64,000 nt of DNA from Clostridia bacterium. GTDB lineage: Bacteria; Bacillota; Clostridia; Christensenellales; CAG-138. This document shows positions 14,485 through 22,793 of this stretch, piece after piece. The stretch covers positions 127,856-191,855 of the forward strand of contig JAFXSG010000048.1 of assembly GCA_017525875.1 (NCBI GenBank), written 5' to 3'. The translations under genes were made by a program, and so were the position numbers. The notes beneath the pieces were generated by a model that was given only the letters and a program-made list of their open reading frames with translations, was not told where the DNA came from and searched no databases. The first letter of the stretch is position 1. Each line of letters opens with the position of its first letter.

Positions 14485-15204
14485 TTGGAGACCGCATACA
14501 AAAATATTTTTTCCCGACTGGAAAAGAAATACATCATCACCGAGGCGCAGTACAAGGCCGTCATGCCCGTGCTCACGGAGCATATGCACGTGGACGCGCA
14601 CGGCCTCAGCACCGTTTGCAGCATGTACGTAGACACGCCGGATATGCGCATCATCCGCGCCTCGATCGACGCGAAGGCCTATAAGGAAAAGCTTCGCCTC
14701 CGCTGCTACGGCGTCCCGACGGCCTCCTCCCTCGCGTTCGTTGAGCTCAAGAAAAAATACCTCGGCACCGTCTACAAGCGCCGCTTCGAAATGCCCTATG
14801 AAGACGCTCTCAACATGCTCTGGGGCAAAGCGCCCGCGCCGGACACGCAGATGGGCCGCGAGGTGGATTACTTTCTTCACTTCTACCCCGGTGTGAAGCC
14901 CACGATCTCCATCTTCTGCGAACGGCTCGCGCTTTTCGGCAACGACGACGAGGAGTTCCGCGTGACCTTCGACCACGATCTCCGCTACCGTATGGACGAG
15001 CTTGACCTGAGGAACGGCACGCACGGGCGGAGCATCCTCCCCTCCGACCAATACATCATGGAGGTCAAGGTCGCGGGCGGGATGCCGCTGTGGTTTTGCG
15101 CCCTGCTCGATGAAAACAGGATCTTCCCACACAAATTTTCAAAATACCGCAAGGCTTTTGAGACCGAGCTCGCGGAAAGGCTCGGCTTGAATAAAGAATC
15201 ATGA
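14485..15204 (+). CDS. VTC-domain polyphosphate polymerase-like protein
   Basis: 239 residues, TTG start with GGAGGA 4 bases upstream. The fold is the VTC tunnel domain: basic and acidic tunnel residues are seen in L-E-K-K-Y (14), Y-K-E-K-L-R-L-R (about 69), V-E-L-K-K-K-Y (about 88), V-Y-K-R-R-F, C-E-R, I-M-E-V-K-V (about 192) and F-S-K-Y-R-K (about 218). In yeast Vtc4 this domain makes polyphosphate from ATP; bacterial relatives usually sit beside a DUF4956 membrane protein, as here. Polyphosphate synthesis is therefore likely but not shown. Confidence 0.88.
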   Translation: METAYKNIFSRLEKKYIITEAQYKAVMPVLTEHMHVDAHGLSTVCSMYVDTPDMRIIRASIDAKAYKEKLRLRCYGVPTASSLAFVELKKKYLGTVYKRRFEMPYEDALNMLWGKAPAPDTQMGREVDYFLHFYPGVKPTISIFCERLALFGNDDEEFRVTFDHDLRYRMDELDLRNGTHGRSILPSDQYIMEVKVAGGMPLWFCALLDENRIFPHKFSKYRKAFETELAERLGLNKES

Positions 15205-15233
15205 TCGGCTCTGCCGAAGAAAGGACCCTCTCA

Positions 15234-15929
15234 ATGCTTCAAAGTCTGATCTCAAGCATTTTCTCAACCAACAATACGCCCGTTACGGTGAGCGTCGGCG
15301 AATACCTGATCGCGATCGGCGCGGCGCTTGTGCTCGGCATCCTGATCGCCCTCGTCGGGCATTATAAGAGCAGGCAGACGAAGAGCCTCTCCGTGGCGCT
15401 CGTGCTGCTGCCTGTCATCGTTCTGACAATGATCCTGCTCGTCAACAAGCAGTTCGGCGCGGGCCTCGCGGTCGCCGGCGCGTTCAGTCTGATGCGCTTC
15501 CGCTCCGCCCCCGTCACCGCGCGCGACATGGTGCTGCTGGCGCTTTCGATCGCGGTCGGCCTCTGCTGCGGTTTGGGCTTCGTGGGCATTGCGGCGATCC
15601 TCACCGTTTTGGTGCTTGCCGTGCTGTTCATCCTCACCCTGCTCGGCTTCGGCGAGGTGAAGAGCGGCCGGCGCGTGCTCAATATCGTGATCCCCGAGAG
15701 CCTCAATTACGACGAGGTCTTCTCGGATCTCTTTGAAAAATACACGAAGAGCTGCGAGCTCATCCGCGTGAAGACCACGAACATGGGCAGCCTCTTCAAG
15801 CTCCGCTACGCCGTCGAGCTCCGCGACGTTTCCAAGGAAAAGGAGTTCATCGACGAGCTGCGCGTGCGCAACGGCAACCTCGAGATCAGCATCATGAAGC
15901 CCGAGCAGGGCGGCAAGACCGAGATCTGA
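15234..15929 (+). CDS. DUF4956 membrane protein, partner of VTC protein
   Basis: 231 residues from the ATG at 15234 (AAAGGA 8 bases upstream); an ATG at 15201 overlaps the VTC stop codon but has a poor SD. Four or five hydrophobic segments lie in the first 130 residues, with the family motif G-A-F-S-L-M-R-F-R-S near residue 86. A cytoplasmic alpha/beta domain of about 85 residues follows. The pairing with a VTC enzyme suggests a membrane channel or anchor for polyphosphate made by the partner. Confidence 0.88.
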   Translation: MLQSLISSIFSTNNTPVTVSVGEYLIAIGAALVLGILIALVGHYKSRQTKSLSVALVLLPVIVLTMILLVNKQFGAGLAVAGAFSLMRFRSAPVTARDMVLLALSIAVGLCCGLGFVGIAAILTVLVLAVLFILTLLGFGEVKSGRRVLNIVIPESLNYDEVFSDLFEKYTKSCELIRVKTTNMGSLFKLRYAVELRDVSKEKEFIDELRVRNGNLEISIMKPEQGGKTEI

Positions 15930-15942
15930 CGAACGGAATACG

Positions 15943-16007
15943 AAACGGCGGCGGGAACGGCGTATCCGCGTAAGGAGATACGGGTTTTCAGCCGCCGTTT
16001 TCGTTTT
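15943..16007 (+). terminator. Terminator of the dipeptidase-VTC-DUF4956 group
   Basis: AAACGGCGGC (15943) and GCCGCCGTTT (15991), then TCGTTTT; the long loop contains a smaller stem. Confidence 0.7.
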
Positions 16008-16027
16008 CCGCGCTCAGGGGCCGCTGC

Positions 16028-16056
16028 TTGCATTTTGCTTTTCCCCGTGTTATAAT
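16028..16056 (+). promoter_or_regulatory. Promoter of the ABC-F gene
   Basis: TTGCAT (16028-16033), 17 bases, TATAAT (16051-16056). Confidence 0.75.
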
Positions 16057-16080
16057 AGCTTTCAGGGACTTATCCCGAAT

Positions 16081-16193
16081 ACTCATGAGGTGACGCCGGC
16101 TTGAAAATCGCGTAAACGAACGAACCCGATCCCACTTTGGCGGCCCGCTTTGCGGCGCTGCCGTTATCCGTTTGTTTTGAGCGAGGTCACAGC
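16081..16193 (+). promoter_or_regulatory. Candidate translational leader of the ABC-F gene
   Basis: The leader has GAGGTGA followed by TTG AAA ATC GCG TAA, a possible 4-codon leader peptide. A stem (GGCGGC/GCTGCC around 16139-16164) and T-rich sequence (GTTTGTTTT) follow before the true SD. Leader-peptide attenuation is known for several ABC-F resistance genes; here it is only suggested by layout. Confidence 0.3.
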
Positions 16194-17711
16194 ATGATAC
16201 AATTGAACGATATCTCCATATTTTTGACCGTGAACGGGCGTGCGCTCGTGTCCGGTCTTTCCTTTACCCTGAACCCGGGCGACCGGACGGTCATCATCGG
16301 CGAGGAGGGCAACGGCAAGAGCACCCTCTTAAAGCTCATAGCCGACCCCGCCCTTATCGCCGGCCATGCGGAGTACACGGGAGCCGTCTTCCGCGGCGGG
16401 CACCGCATCGGCTATCTCGAGCAGGAGCTCTCCCCCCGGGAGCGCGCGCTCCCCGTGCGGGAGTTCATGCGGGGCGGCGAGGCGGACTGGCTTTATGAGC
16501 TCAGGGCCGCGGAGCTCGGGCTCGATCCCGCGATCATCCACGAGGACCGGGAGGTCGGAACGCTCTCCGGCGGGGAGCGGGTCAAGCTGAGGCTTGCGAA
16601 GCTGATGGCCGAGGAGCCGGATATGCTGCTGCTCGACGAGCCGACCAACGATCTGGACATCGAAACGCTCGAATGGCTCGAGGGCTTCATCAAGGGCTTC
16701 CCCGGCGGCGTGCTCTTCGTCTCGCACGATGAGACCCTGATCGAAAACACGGCCCGCGCCGTGATCCACCTCGAGCACGTCCACCACAAGAAGGTGGCGC
16801 GGCACACGGTGGCGAACCTGCCTTACCGTGAATACGTCGCCGACCGCGAGCGCCTGTTCGCGCATCAGGAGCAGGTCGCCCTCAAGGAGCGCGACGAGCA
16901 GTGCCAAAAGGAGGAACGCTGGCGCGAGATCTATGAAAAGGTGGAGCGCGACCAGCGGAGCATCTCCCGCAAGGACCCCTCCGGCGGGCGGCTGCTCAAA
17001 AAAAAGATGCACTCCGTGATGAGCCAGGGGCGGCGCATCGAGAAGGAGCGCGAGAGCATGACCGAGCTCCCCGTGACGGAGCGACAGATCTTTTTGGGCC
17101 TTCCCCCGGTCTCCCTCCCCGCAAGGAAGGAGATCCTGCGCTTCAGGACGGAGGGGCTCTTCGCGCCGGACGGACGCAGGCTGACGGCGGGATTCGAGCT
17201 CAGCGTGGACGCCTGTGAGCATATCGCGGTCATCGGGCGGAACGGCGCGGGTAAAACGACGCTGCTGCGGCTCATCGAGGCGGAGCTTTCAAAGCGGAAG
17301 GACGTTCGCCCCTTCTATATGCCGCAGAACTATTTCGACCTGCTCGACGAAGCGGGAACGGCGGTGGAGTTCCTTGCGCCGAGCGGCGAAAAGACGGCCG
17401 TGACGGCGGCGAGGACGTATCTCGGCAGCGTGCGCTTCACAGCGGACGAGGCGGAAATCCCGGTCTCCCGGCTGTCCGGCGGGCAGAAGGCGAAGCTGAT
17501 GTTCGTTAAGATGGCGCTCGACGGGTATAACGTCCTGCTGCTCGACGAGCCGACGCGCAACTTTTCCCCGCTCTCCACGCCGGTCATAAGGCGCATCCTT
17601 AAGGAGTTCGGCGGCTGCATCATCGCCGTCACGCACGACCGCAAGCTTCTCTCCGAGGTCGCAGCAAAGGTGTACCGGCTGAGTGGGAACGGACTTGAAA
17701 AGGTGCGATGA
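16194..17711 (+). CDS. ABC-F family ATPase (ribosome-protection type)
   Basis: 505 residues with two ATPase domains and no membrane segment. Domain 1: Walker A G-E-E-G-N-G-K-S-T near residue 37, signature L-S-G-G-E near 124, Walker B D-E-P-T-N-D-L-D. Domain 2: G-R-N-G-A-G-K-T-T near 346, L-S-G-G-Q, and D-E-P-T-R-N-F-S-P-L-S, a form typical of Lsa/Vga-like proteins. The charged inter-domain linker (about 200-290) would reach the ribosomal P site. Such proteins release antibiotics or rescue stalled ribosomes; which one applies is not evident. The ATG at 16194 follows GAGG. Confidence 0.9.
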   Translation: MIQLNDISIFLTVNGRALVSGLSFTLNPGDRTVIIGEEGNGKSTLLKLIADPALIAGHAEYTGAVFRGGHRIGYLEQELSPRERALPVREFMRGGEADWLYELRAAELGLDPAIIHEDREVGTLSGGERVKLRLAKLMAEEPDMLLLDEPTNDLDIETLEWLEGFIKGFPGGVLFVSHDETLIENTARAVIHLEHVHHKKVARHTVANLPYREYVADRERLFAHQEQVALKERDEQCQKEERWREIYEKVERDQRSISRKDPSGGRLLKKKMHSVMSQGRRIEKERESMTELPVTERQIFLGLPPVSLPARKEILRFRTEGLFAPDGRRLTAGFELSVDACEHIAVIGRNGAGKTTLLRLIEAELSKRKDVRPFYMPQNYFDLLDEAGTAVEFLAPSGEKTAVTAARTYLGSVRFTADEAEIPVSRLSGGQKAKLMFVKMALDGYNVLLLDEPTRNFSPLSTPVIRRILKEFGGCIIAVTHDRKLLSEVAAKVYRLSGNGLEKVR

Positions 17712-17716
17712 ATACC

Positions 17717-17838
17717 GTAGGGGCGGCAATTCAGCCAAGCGTCAGCTTGCGCTGCCGCCCGCAAACCCCGGTCACGGTAAGCTCCGGAGAAACGATTTGC
17801 CCCAAACAAAGCGGGCGGCAAGTTGCCGCCCCTACGGG
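17717..17838. repeat. Family A interspersed repeat
   Basis: Complete copy: GTAGGGGCGGC at the left and GCCGCCCCTACGGG at the right, with a nested GCGTCAGCTTGCGC stem inserted in the left end. Confidence 0.85.
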
Positions 17839-17848
17839 AAAACGATCT

Positions 17849-18045
17849 TTCAGGCCCCATTCCCCTTTGAGGGGATGCGATCCGGCAGGTTGCACGTTGG
17901 CCGAGGGCCTTAAAGCCCGAGGTCGGATGAGGTGTTGAGTTAAATCAACTCCGAAGCTTGGTCGATCCGCAGCTTGAACACCTCATCAGTCATTTTGCCT
18001 GAACAAAATGACAGCTTCCCCTCCAGGGGAAGCCCTCCCGGTCGG
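17849..18045. repeat. Family B interspersed repeat
   Basis: Left end CAGGCC..TTCCCCTTTGAGGGG, then GGATGAGGTGTT; the mirror half has AACACCTCATCAGTC and CTTCCCCTCCAGGGGAAGCC. The halves are inverted and nested. Confidence 0.85.
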
Positions 18046-18078
18046 TTGCTCCTCCGCCGTTTTCCGTGACAGAAGCTT

Positions 18079-18104
18079 GCGGGCGGCAGGTTGCCGTCCC
18101 TACG
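18079..18104. repeat. Family A right end only
   Basis: GCGGGCGGCAGGTTGCCG plus TCCCTACG: one terminus without its partner. Confidence 0.7.
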
Positions 18105-18117
18105 AAATAATACAGCA

Positions 18118-18143
18118 AAACGGCGGTTCAAACCGCCGTTTTT
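18118..18143. terminator. Terminator between convergent genes
   Basis: AAACGGCGGTT-ca-AACCGCCGTTT with T run on the plus strand and A-rich left flank, so it may act both ways. Confidence 0.8.
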
Positions 18144-18159
18144 GCGTACGCAATTATTC

Positions 18160-19167
18160 TTACTTATCGAGGATCTTTTCCTGGATCGGCCTTGCCTCGT
18201 CCTCCATGAGCTCGAGCTCCTCGCCTGAAAGGCGGACGTCGAGGCACCTCGCGGTATCGGCGACGGTCTCCCTTCGGCGCATGCCCACGAGCAGGCTCAT
18301 TTGGCCGAACTGGCTCAGCGCCCAAGCCTCCGCGAGCTGTGCGAAGGTGCAGCCGTGGGCGGCGCGGATCTCCTCCCACACCGCGAACGCGCGCCTGAGG
18401 CCGGCCTTCTTGTCCTCCGCCGTCCAGGGGATGCGCGAGCGGATGTCGCTCTTTTTGAACTGGCGCTCCATGAATTCGGGCGAGGTCAGGAAGCCCTCCT
18501 CGAGCACGCCGTAGGTCTGGAAGCAAGCGCCGTGCTTTGCGCACACGGGGAAATACTCGCGCCCGTGGAAGGGCGAAAGGATGCTGAAAAACTCCTGCAC
18601 CAGGCTCACGCCCGCCGAGGCGTGCGGCGCGGCCATGTATTCGTCGAGGTCCCCGGGTTGGCTGTTCGACAGGCCGTAGGTCAGGATCTTGCCCTCTTTC
18701 ACAAGCTCCTCGAGCGCGCCTACGGTCTCTTCGACGGGGAAGGTCGGGCAGACGTAATGCACTATGAGCGAATCGATGCGGTCCGTCCCGAGGCGGCGAA
18801 GGGAATCCTCCGCGTCGCGCCTGATCGCCTCCGGGCGGGTGTCGTTGTTCACGGTGTAGCCGTCCCGCTCATAGTGGAAGTTGCCGCCCTCGCCGCGCCA
18901 GTTGAGGGAGCACTTCGTCTGGATGACGAGCTCGCTGCGCCGCCCGCGGATGGCCTTGCCGATGAGCTCCTCCGAAACGCCGGTGCCGTAGACCGGCGCC
19001 GTGTCGAGATAGTTTATGCCGTGATCGAGGCAGGCCGAGATAAGGTCCTCCGCCTCTTTCACGGTCGAATCGTGGTCTGACCAGACGCTGCCGCCGCCGA
19101 GCCCCCAGGTGCCGAGCGCCACGCGCGAGACCCTAAGGCCGGAGCCGCCGAGTTCAAAATATTCCAT
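18160..19167 (-). CDS. Aldo/keto reductase
   Basis: 335 residues of the AKR TIM barrel. The catalytic tetrad is visible as Asp and Tyr in Y-L-D-T-A-P-V-Y-G (about 54-62), Lys in I-Q-T-K-C (about 84) and His in L-I-V-H-Y (about 127). G-L-S-N and L-V-G-M-R-R near the C-terminus fit the NADP-binding edge. The closest relatives by pattern are bacterial YccK/general-stress-type reductases; the substrate is unknown. GGAGGATCTT precedes the ATG. It is monocistronic. Confidence 0.92.
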   Translation of the reverse strand: MEYFELGGSGLRVSRVALGTWGLGGGSVWSDHDSTVKEAEDLISACLDHGINYLDTAPVYGTGVSEELIGKAIRGRRSELVIQTKCSLNWRGEGGNFHYERDGYTVNNDTRPEAIRRDAEDSLRRLGTDRIDSLIVHYVCPTFPVEETVGALEELVKEGKILTYGLSNSQPGDLDEYMAAPHASAGVSLVQEFFSILSPFHGREYFPVCAKHGACFQTYGVLEEGFLTSPEFMERQFKKSDIRSRIPWTAEDKKAGLRRAFAVWEEIRAAHGCTFAQLAEAWALSQFGQMSLLVGMRRRETVADTARCLDVRLSGEELELMEDEARPIQEKILDK

Positions 19168-19337
19168 AAGATCCTCCTCTGAAAAGGCTTTTATTCAGTT
19201 TAGCAGGAAGCGCGAAGTAAATCAATATGAATTTGCCTCGGACAGCGATTTTGTTCGGAGGACGGGAGCGATAATATTTACCGCCCGGTGTGAATACTAT
19301 TTACCGTTCCCGATCTCAATGAAAGGCCGCGCCGCGT

Positions 19338-19967
19338 GTGCGAAAGTATATGACCGTTACAGCAAACAACATCGACCTCATCGGCAGCGTTTTCATGCCG
19401 CCCGAATACAGCCACACAGTCTACGGCGAGGCGTTCTTCCGCCTCGTTCTCTCCGTCCGCCGCCTGAGCGGCACCGAGGACCGCATCCCCGTGACCGTTT
19501 CCGGGCGGCTGCTCGGCGATATCCCCGCCGGCGGGGGCGATAGGCTCCGCGTACGCGGGCAGATCCGTTCCTACAACAAGCGGACGGAGACCGGCAGCCG
19601 GCTCGTGATAACGGTGTTCGCCAAGGAGTTCGAGGCCTTCGAGGACGGCGGCGACGTGAACGAGGCGGAGCTCACCGGCTTCATCTGCAAGCCGCCGGTC
19701 TACCGCACCACGCCGTTCTCGCGTGAGATCGCGGACGTTCTTCTCGCCGTCAACCGCCGCACGGGAAGGAGCGATTACCTGCCCGTGATCGCGTGGGGAC
19801 GGAACGCCCGTTTCCTTGCGGAGGCGCCCGTCGGAACGGAGCTTTCCGTGCTCGGGCGTTTGCAAAGCCGGGAGTACAAAAAGCGCTTCGAGGACGGCAC
19901 GGAGCAGACGCGCACCGCGTACGAGGTCAGCGCCGGCGCGGTGGAGGTGATGACGCCGGGAAGATGA
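19338..19967 (+). CDS. SSB-like protein with two OB-fold repeats
   Basis: 209 residues from a GTG at 19338 (AAAGG 11 bases upstream; ATG at 19350 is the alternative). Two related halves are seen. Half 1 (about 8-95) has I-D-L-I-G-S-V, S-H-T-V-Y-G-E and L-R-V-R-G-Q-I-R-S-Y. Half 2 (about 107-205) has A-E-L-T-G-F-I-C-K-P-P, the PriB/SSB-like Y-L-P-V-I-A-W-G-R-N-A-R and L-S-V-L-G-R-L-Q-S-R. This matches clostridial single-stranded DNA-binding-like proteins, distinct from the ssb in the rpsF operon; the acidic DDDLPF tip is absent. Confidence 0.75.
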   Translation: MRKYMTVTANNIDLIGSVFMPPEYSHTVYGEAFFRLVLSVRRLSGTEDRIPVTVSGRLLGDIPAGGGDRLRVRGQIRSYNKRTETGSRLVITVFAKEFEAFEDGGDVNEAELTGFICKPPVYRTTPFSREIADVLLAVNRRTGRSDYLPVIAWGRNARFLAEAPVGTELSVLGRLQSREYKKRFEDGTEQTRTAYEVSAGAVEVMTPGR

Positions 19968-19975
19968 ATGCGGAA

Positions 19976-20240
19976 TTAGTAATGCGGAATGCAGAATTCA
20001 GAGTTAAGGTTCGCATAATTCCTAATTCCTAATTCTCACAAGCCGCGTAAGCGGTGACAGCATTTCCCTTGCTGCCACTACGGCTTCTTTTGAATTTTCC
20101 GCAGCATTCCGCTTCCTTAGTTTTGGCGCACAAGCGTGATTGGTTTGCAGCACCTTCGGTGCGGCGTGTCCTTAGCTGCTTGGTCGCCGCGGTTCGGCGC
20201 CTATCGCGGCGCCGCGCGCTGACTCGCTGCGAGTCGACGA
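19976..20240. repeat. Hairpin-rich repeat stretch without a gene
   Basis: It begins with iterated GCGGAATTAGTAATGCGGAAT/CCTAATTCCTAATTC pairs, then carries small stems AGCACC-ttc-GGTGC, GGCGCC-tatcgc-GGCGCC and GACTCG-ctg-CGAGTC. An 85-codon minus-strand frame here has no SD and reflects the stems, so I do not call it. Confidence 0.5.
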
Positions 20241-20243
20241 GCA

Positions 20244-20282
20244 TAAAAATACGGGGCTGCTTTTGTGGCAGCCCCGTAATTT
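20244..20282 (-). terminator. Terminator of the hydratase gene
   Basis: On the minus strand ACGGGGCTGC-cacaaaa-GCAGCCCCGT, then ATTTTTATG. Confidence 0.85.
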
Positions 20283-20288
20283 TCATGC

Positions 20289-22535
20289 TCAGTCTTCCAT
20301 GTGAGCCTTGTAGTAGTTCATCAGGTTGCCCTCAAGCAGGATCTCCTTCTCGTCCTTGGTGAGGCCCTTGATATAGAGGGTGATATCACGAACGCCGTCC
20401 TTCGTGATGACCTTCGCGGGGATCTCCTCGACGCCGTTCTCGACCGCCGCGCGGACGCCGGGCACGAACACGAAGTCGCCGCAGTCATAGTTGAACTCGG
20501 TGCCTTCCGCGATCGTGAAGGGCAGGATGCCCCAGTTGATGCAGTTACTGCGATAGCGCTTGGTGGCGTATTCGTAGCAGATGTTCGCGAAGCCGCCGAG
20601 CACGCGCTGGCAGGAGGCCGCCTGCTCGCGGGCGGAGCCGTCGCCGGGCTTGTTGGCGAAGACGCAGGAGCCGAAGCCGGTGGTCTTGATGAGCTCGTCG
20701 GCGTTGCCGACCTTGGTGAGCGCGTCCATGATGCGCTGGGGCTTTTCGCCTGCGCGGCGCTCGAAGTCCATCGCCATGACCTGCTTGCTGCGGCCGACGT
20801 ATTCGGGCACGCGGCGGGAGAGGGCGAACTCCGCAAGGCGGAGGGGATTGGAGCGGTAGCTCGAGGTCTCGCCGGAGGGGATCAGCTCGTCCGTGGTGGT
20901 GACGGGGTCGTGGATGACCGCGTCAAGCTCAAACAGAGCGTTCTCGGTGAGCGGGAACATCTCCGGCCAGTCGGTGATGTTGGGACCGAGCTTGAGCTCG
21001 ACGGTCGGGTCGGGCTTGCCGAAGCCGTTGTAGACGCGCTTGTCGTAAACGCTCTTATCGAAATGGTATTCGTAATGGGTATCGTCGTAGTCCACCTCGG
21101 TCGCGGGGGTGATCACGCCGTGGTTCCTCGCGGTCGCCGCGATGGAGCGGGAGTCCATGAGGCAGACGAAGCTGATCTGGCCCTCGCCGGGCTTAGAGCC
21201 CTCGCGGTTCGGGAAGTTCCTGGTGGTGTGGCGGAGGGAGAGGCCGTTGTTCGCCGGCACGTCGCCTGCGCCGAAGCACGGACCGCAGAAGCTGGGCTTG
21301 ATGATCGCGCCGCTCTCGAGGAGCTTTTCGGTCATGCCGATGCGGGTCAGCTCGAGGCTGGTGGGGACGCTGGTCGGGTAGACGGAGAAGCCGAAGTAAC
21401 CGTCGCCCACGTCGTGACCGTCCATGATCTCCGCGGCTTCGACGATGTTGTCGAACAGACCGCCGCTGCAGCCCGCGATAACGCCCTGATCCGCGATGAC
21501 CTTGCCGTCAACGATCTTGTCGAGCAGGTTGACAGTGACCTTCTTGAACTTCTTCTCGGCCTCGGCCTGAACGCCCGCGAGGATCTCCTTCGCGTTCGCG
21601 AGGAACTCCTTGATGGTGTAGGCGTTGGAGGGATGGAACGGCAGAGCGATCATCGGCTCCACCTTGTCGAGCTCGATGGTGATCATGCTGTCGTAGTAAG
21701 CGACGGCTTTCGGAGCCAGCTTCTTATAGGCCTCGGGACGGCCGTAGGTCTTGTAGTAGTTCTCGATGACCTCGTCGGTCTCCCAGATGGAAGAGAGGCA
21801 GGTGGTCTCGGTGGTCATGACGTCGATGCCGTTTCTGAAATCAGCGGGGAGGCTTGCGACGCCGGGGCCGGTGAACTCCAGCACCTTGTTCTTCACAAAG
21901 CCGCTTGCGAAGGTCGCCTTGACGAGCGCGATAGCGACGTCGTGCGGGCCGACGCCCTTCTTCGGCGCGCCGGTGAGGTACACGAGCACGACTTCGGGCG
22001 CGTTGACGTCGTAGGTGTTCTTGAGCAGCTGCTTGACGAGCTCCGGGCCGCCCTCGCCAACGCCCATGGTGCCGAGCGCGCCGTAGCGGGTGTGGCTGTC
22101 GCTGCCGAGGATCATGCTGCCGCAGGCCGCCATCGCTTCACGCGCATAGCTGTGGATGACGCTCTGGTTGACGGGCACGTAGATGCCGCCGTATTTTTTC
22201 GCGGCGGAAAGGCCGAACACGTGGTCGTCCTCATTGATGGTGCCGCCGACGGCGCAGAGGCTGTTGTGGCAGTTGGTCATCGCGTACGGTATCGGGAACT
22301 GCTTGAGACCGGACGCTCTCGCGGTCTGGATGATGCCGACGTAGGTGATGTCGTGGCTCATCAGGCAGTCGAAGCGGATGCGCATCTTCTTCGGGTCCTC
22401 GGATACGTTGTGCGCGCGCATGATCTGATAGGCGATGGTGTTCTCGCGGCCCTCGTCGGGGGTCACGCCGGGAACGGGCTCCGCTGTGGGCTTGCCGTCC
22501 ACAAGGTACACGCCGTTGTTGTGCAGCTCAATCAT
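20289..22535 (-). CDS. Aconitase-superfamily hydratase, YbhJ-like
   Basis: 748 residues. The Fe-S ligand motifs are present: A-G-C-S-G-G near residue 384 and F-C-G-P-C-F-G-A-G-D near 446. G-S-D-S-H-T-R-Y-G-A-L-G near 148, M-T-T-E-T-T-C-L-S-S-I and R-N-F-P-N-R-E-G match E. coli YbhJ more than the TCA-cycle enzymes. YbhJ-type proteins are putative hydratases of unknown substrate; aconitate isomerisation is possible. AAGGAG lies 8 bases before the ATG; own promoter and terminator, so monocistronic. Confidence 0.9.
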   Translation of the reverse strand: MIELHNNGVYLVDGKPTAEPVPGVTPDEGRENTIAYQIMRAHNVSEDPKKMRIRFDCLMSHDITYVGIIQTARASGLKQFPIPYAMTNCHNSLCAVGGTINEDDHVFGLSAAKKYGGIYVPVNQSVIHSYAREAMAACGSMILGSDSHTRYGALGTMGVGEGGPELVKQLLKNTYDVNAPEVVLVYLTGAPKKGVGPHDVAIALVKATFASGFVKNKVLEFTGPGVASLPADFRNGIDVMTTETTCLSSIWETDEVIENYYKTYGRPEAYKKLAPKAVAYYDSMITIELDKVEPMIALPFHPSNAYTIKEFLANAKEILAGVQAEAEKKFKKVTVNLLDKIVDGKVIADQGVIAGCSGGLFDNIVEAAEIMDGHDVGDGYFGFSVYPTSVPTSLELTRIGMTEKLLESGAIIKPSFCGPCFGAGDVPANNGLSLRHTTRNFPNREGSKPGEGQISFVCLMDSRSIAATARNHGVITPATEVDYDDTHYEYHFDKSVYDKRVYNGFGKPDPTVELKLGPNITDWPEMFPLTENALFELDAVIHDPVTTTDELIPSGETSSYRSNPLRLAEFALSRRVPEYVGRSKQVMAMDFERRAGEKPQRIMDALTKVGNADELIKTTGFGSCVFANKPGDGSAREQAASCQRVLGGFANICYEYATKRYRSNCINWGILPFTIAEGTEFNYDCGDFVFVPGVRAAVENGVEEIPAKVITKDGVRDITLYIKGLTKDEKEILLEGNLMNYYKAHMED

Positions 22536-22594
22536 GTTGGATCTCCTTATTGTGCGTTTTTTGATATGCCGGGAAAGCTTTCCCTGTCAGATAT

Positions 22595-22623
22595 ATTTTA
22601 CACCCGCAAAACCCGTTTTTCAA
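22595..22623 (-). promoter_or_regulatory. Promoter of the hydratase gene
   Basis: TTGAAA (22618-22623, minus), 17 bases, TAAAAT (22595-22600). Confidence 0.75.
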
Positions 22624-22659
22624 GGCGGAAACGGCGCGGGAACGGTATATAACATAATA

Positions 22660-22700
22660 TAAAAAACGAATTGCCGAAGGGACCGGATCGTCCCTTCGGC
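22660..22700 (-). terminator. Terminator of the sigma-serpin operon
   Basis: On the minus strand GCCGAAGGGA-cgatccgg-TCCCTTCGGC is followed by AATTCGTTTTTTA. Confidence 0.8.
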
Positions 22701-22793
22701 ATGAATCGGCTCAGCCGTGAATTGACAGCTCCGCTGTCATTATCCTATGCACCGCAGTGCAATTCACACCGGACGGCAGTCCGGTTCAAAACA
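22701..22793. repeat. Second array of variable mini-hairpins
   Basis: GACAGC-tcc-GCTGTC, GCAC-cgca-GTGC and ACCGGAC-ggca-GTCCGGT are separated by AATT-containing linkers (GTGAATT, AATTCAC). The style is like the metG-leader array but with different linkers. Confidence 0.55.

Noticed and set aside
20029..20286. 85-codon frame on the minus strand
   Set aside because: Made of short inverted repeats and lies over the hydratase terminator; no SD.
20301..22652. 783-codon open frame opposite the hydratase gene
   Set aside because: Mirror frame of a conserved enzyme; no SD or domain.
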